From positions 1 to 6,242 of the forward strand of contig CAIXSE010000474.1 of assembly GCA_903921965.1 (NCBI GenBank): a stretch of DNA of 6,242 nt. Reading direction: 5' to 3'. Each line of letters opens with the position of its first letter. The stretch's first letter is position 1. Positions 4,254 to 6,242 of this stretch are shown one piece after another. The notes under the pieces were generated by a model. That model searched no databases. It was not told where the DNA came from and saw nothing but the letters and a program-made list of their open reading frames with translations. The DNA comes from an uncultured Thermoleophilia bacterium (GTDB taxonomy: Bacteria > Actinomycetota > Thermoleophilia > UBA2241). The position numbers and the translations under genes were made by a program.

Positions 4254-6242
4254 ATGACTTCTCTCGGCATCGACATCGGCTGCATCAGCCTCAAGGCAGC
4301 ACTCGCCGGCGAGGCTGAAGACCACGACCTCTACAAGGAACTCCTCTCCGCTCACCCCGACCTCTTCGAAGCGCCCGCAGACGGGCTCACGGTGGTCGAC
4401 GGACGCCCCGTCCTGGTGGCGCAGTACCGGCGCATCAAGGGCAGCCCGGGCGAGGCCACGCAGGCCTTGCTCGACGAGCTCGTCGCCGTCCTGCCCGAGG
4501 GCAAGATCGAGGGCGTCAGGGTCACCGGGTCAGGCGGCCGCCTGATCGGACAGGCGCTGAACGCCAGCTTCGAGAACGAGTTCAAGGCCATCACGCGCGG
4601 CGTGAGCGCGCTCGCTCCGCAGGCGCGCACGATCTTCGAGATGGGCGGCGAGACGTCCAAGTTCATCAGGGTCGAGCCCGACGAAGAGACCCGCTGTCAC
4701 GGCATCGCCGACTACCAGACGAACGGCGACTGCGCGGCGGGCACGGGGTCTTTCATGGACCAGCAGGCCAGCCGCCTGCTGTACGACATCGAGGACGTCG
4801 GCGACATCGTGCTGGACGCCGGCAAGGCGGCCAGCATCGCCGGCCGCTGCAGCGTGTTCGCCAAGTCCGACATGATCCACGCCCAGCAGAAGGGCTACCA
4901 GCCGCCGGAGGTGCTGCGCGGCCTCTGCGACGCCGTGATGCGCAACTTCAAGGGCACGATCGCCAAGGGCAAGGTCGTCGAGCCGCCCATCGCCTTCATC
5001 GGCGGCGTGGCCGCCAACAAAGGCGCCGTGCAGGCGCTGCAGGAGGCCTTCGACCTCGAGCCCGGCGACCTCTTCATCCCCGAGTACCACGCGGCGCTCG
5101 GCGCCGTCGGCGCCGCGCTCATCGAGGCCGAGTACGAGTCGGCCCGGGCCGAGCTCGAGTCGCTCGACGCCAGCCGCCTGCCGGCCGCCGACTTCCCGGT
5201 CACCGAGCCGCTCTCCATGGCCAAGGTCACGCTGTTGCGCGACATGGCCGAGCCGTTCGTGTTCGCCGACGACGCTCAGGTCGTCGACGCCTACATGGGC
5301 ATCGACATCGGCTCCGTCTCCACCAACCTCGTGGTGGTCGACGACGAGGGCCGGGTCATCAAGGAGATCTACACGAAGACCGACGCGCGCCCGGTCGAGG
5401 TCGTCACCAAGGGCCTGCACGACATCGCCGCCGAGCTCGGCGCGCGTCTCAATCTGCGTGGGGTCGGCACCACCGGCTCCGGTCGCGAGCTCATCGGCGA
5501 GCTCTGCGGGGCCGACATCATCACCGACGAGATCACCGCCCACAAGACGGGCGCCGACTACATCGGCCGCAAGATCGGCCGCCAGGTCGACACGATCTTC
5601 GAGATCGGCGGCCAGGACTCCAAGTTCATCAGCCTGCAGGACGGCATCGTCGTCGACTTCGCCATGAACGAGGCCTGCGCCGCCGGCACCGGCTCGTTCC
5701 TCGAGGAGCAGGCCGAGAAGCTCGGCATCAGCATCATCGGCGAGTTCGCCGAACTGGCGCTGAGCTCGAAGGCGCCGATCAGGCTCGGCGAGCGCTGCAC
5801 CGTGTTCATGGAGCGCGACGTCATGGCCTACCAGCAGCGCGGCGCGCGCCGCGACGACCTGGTGGGCGGCCTCGCCTTCTCCATCGCCACCAACTACCTG
5901 AACCGCCTCGTGCGCGAGCGCACCATCGGCGACACGATCTTCTTCCAGGGCGGCACGGCCTACAACGATGCCGTGGCCGCGGCCTTCAGCCAGATCCTCG
6001 ACAAAGAGGTCATCGTCCCGCCGCACAACGGCGTGATGGGGGCGCTCGGCATGGCGCTGCTGGCCCGCGAGCGCGTGCAGCGCACGGGCGAGCCCAGCTC
6101 GTTCCGCGGCTGGGACCTCGGCCAGGTCGACTACACCGTCGTCGACTTCGTCTGCCACGCCTGCTCGAACGAGTGCGACGTGCGCCAGTTCACCATCGAG
6201 GGCCAGAAGACCTACTGGGGCGACAAGTGCTCCGACAGGTAC
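4254..6242 (+). CDS. Large ATP-dependent (R)-2-hydroxyacyl-CoA dehydratase activase-type protein, two ATPase domains (3' end outside window)
   Basis: BadF/BadG/BcrA/BcrD (HgdC) family. Such activases hydrolyse ATP to push an electron from a [4Fe-4S] cluster to a dehydratase or double-cubane partner in the cytoplasm of anaerobes. 663 codons are visible and the frame is open to the last base. Domain 1 (~1-300) has GIDIGC at 5-10, GGETSK at 131-136, C160 in DCAAGTGSF, C199 in RCSVF, and an adenosine loop GGVAANK near 250. Domain 2 (~347-590) has GIDIGS at 349-354, GGQDSK at 452-457, C475 in ACAAGTGSF, C515 in RCTVF and GGTAYND near 566. The Cys pairs are 39 and 40 residues apart, as in HgdC. A third region opens with C634, C637, C641 and C659 (CX2CX3CX17C), as in the DUF2229-type segment of long fused activases of about 1400 residues. 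An HgdB-like part may follow. The ATG is chosen because GIDIG comes at residue 5. Domain 1 is the less canonical copy. Confidence 0.93.
   Translation, partial: MTSLGIDIGCISLKAALAGEAEDHDLYKELLSAHPDLFEAPADGLTVVDGRPVLVAQYRRIKGSPGEATQALLDELVAVLPEGKIEGVRVTGSGGRLIGQALNASFENEFKAITRGVSALAPQARTIFEMGGETSKFIRVEPDEETRCHGIADYQTNGDCAAGTGSFMDQQASRLLYDIEDVGDIVLDAGKAASIAGRCSVFAKSDMIHAQQKGYQPPEVLRGLCDAVMRNFKGTIAKGKVVEPPIAFIGGVAANKGAVQALQEAFDLEPGDLFIPEYHAALGAVGAALIEAEYESARAELESLDASRLPAADFPVTEPLSMAKVTLLRDMAEPFVFADDAQVVDAYMGIDIGSVSTNLVVVDDEGRVIKEIYTKTDARPVEVVTKGLHDIAAELGARLNLRGVGTTGSGRELIGELCGADIITDEITAHKTGADYIGRKIGRQVDTIFEIGGQDSKFISLQDGIVVDFAMNEACAAGTGSFLEEQAEKLGISIIGEFAELALSSKAPIRLGERCTVFMERDVMAYQQRGARRDDLVGGLAFSIATNYLNRLVRERTIGDTIFFQGGTAYNDAVAAAFSQILDKEVIVPPHNGVMGALGMALLARERVQRTGEPSSFRGWDLGQVDYTVVDFVCHACSNECDVRQFTIEGQKTYWGDKCSDRY

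Noticed and set aside
4166..4318. Possible upstream ORF starting at ATG 4166 in the activase leader
   Set aside because: No SD precedes it, it starts essentially at the predicted transcription start, and it runs out of frame into the activase gene with an Arg/His-rich product.
4530..6158. 542-residue open frame on the minus strand, antisense to the activase gene
   Set aside because: It lies entirely opposite a gene with clear family motifs, and its product is a low-complexity Ala/Asp/Val/Leu/His-rich string. Long antisense frames are expected where third positions are almost all G or C.

Overview
The window is very GC-rich, roughly 70% by eye, with strong G/C preference at third codon positions. 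It reads as chromosomal DNA of a high-GC anaerobic bacterium. The combination of a FlgD-type Ig-domain amidase and a long 2-hydroxyacyl-CoA dehydratase activase fits deep-branching anaerobic Actinomycetota, for example Coriobacteriia and relatives. That placement is inference: the window holds no rRNA, tRNA or other marker. No mobile element, CRISPR array or tRNA was seen.

Layout. Positions 1-190 are non-coding and carry four consecutive GC-rich hairpins, then a weak promoter candidate. Positions 191-2671 (+) encode an exported zinc N-acetylmuramoyl-L-alanine amidase (PGRP fold) with an N-terminal beta-rich domain and a tail of Ig-like domains. A strong 12-13 bp stem-loop at 2673-2700 separates it from a convergent 47-residue membrane protein (2716-2859, -). 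Positions 2860-3140 are non-coding and rich in inverted repeats. Positions 3141-3932 (-) encode a 263-residue protein not confidently recognised. It ends in a four-cysteine cluster and has a weak resemblance to the HhH-GPD DNA glycosylase fold. A 321-base divergent intergenic region (3933-4253) follows, with a hairpin, a dyad overlapping a likely -35 box, an extended -10 box and a hairpin abutting a Shine-Dalgarno sequence. From 4254 to the right edge (+) is an open, incomplete gene for a large ATP-dependent activase. It has two tandem ASKHA ATPase domains, each with a pair of Fe-S cysteines, followed by the start of a cysteine-rich third domain.

How the parts relate. The amidase acts at the cell wall and seems to be a self-contained transcription unit closed by the 2673-2700 stem-loop. 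The activase family uses ATP hydrolysis and a [4Fe-4S] cluster to drive single electrons to very low potential for dehydratases or related double-cubane enzymes. Its partner is expected either later in the same polypeptide or just downstream, outside the window. The unknown Cys-cluster gene is divergent from the activase and shares its control region, so co-regulation is possible but not shown.
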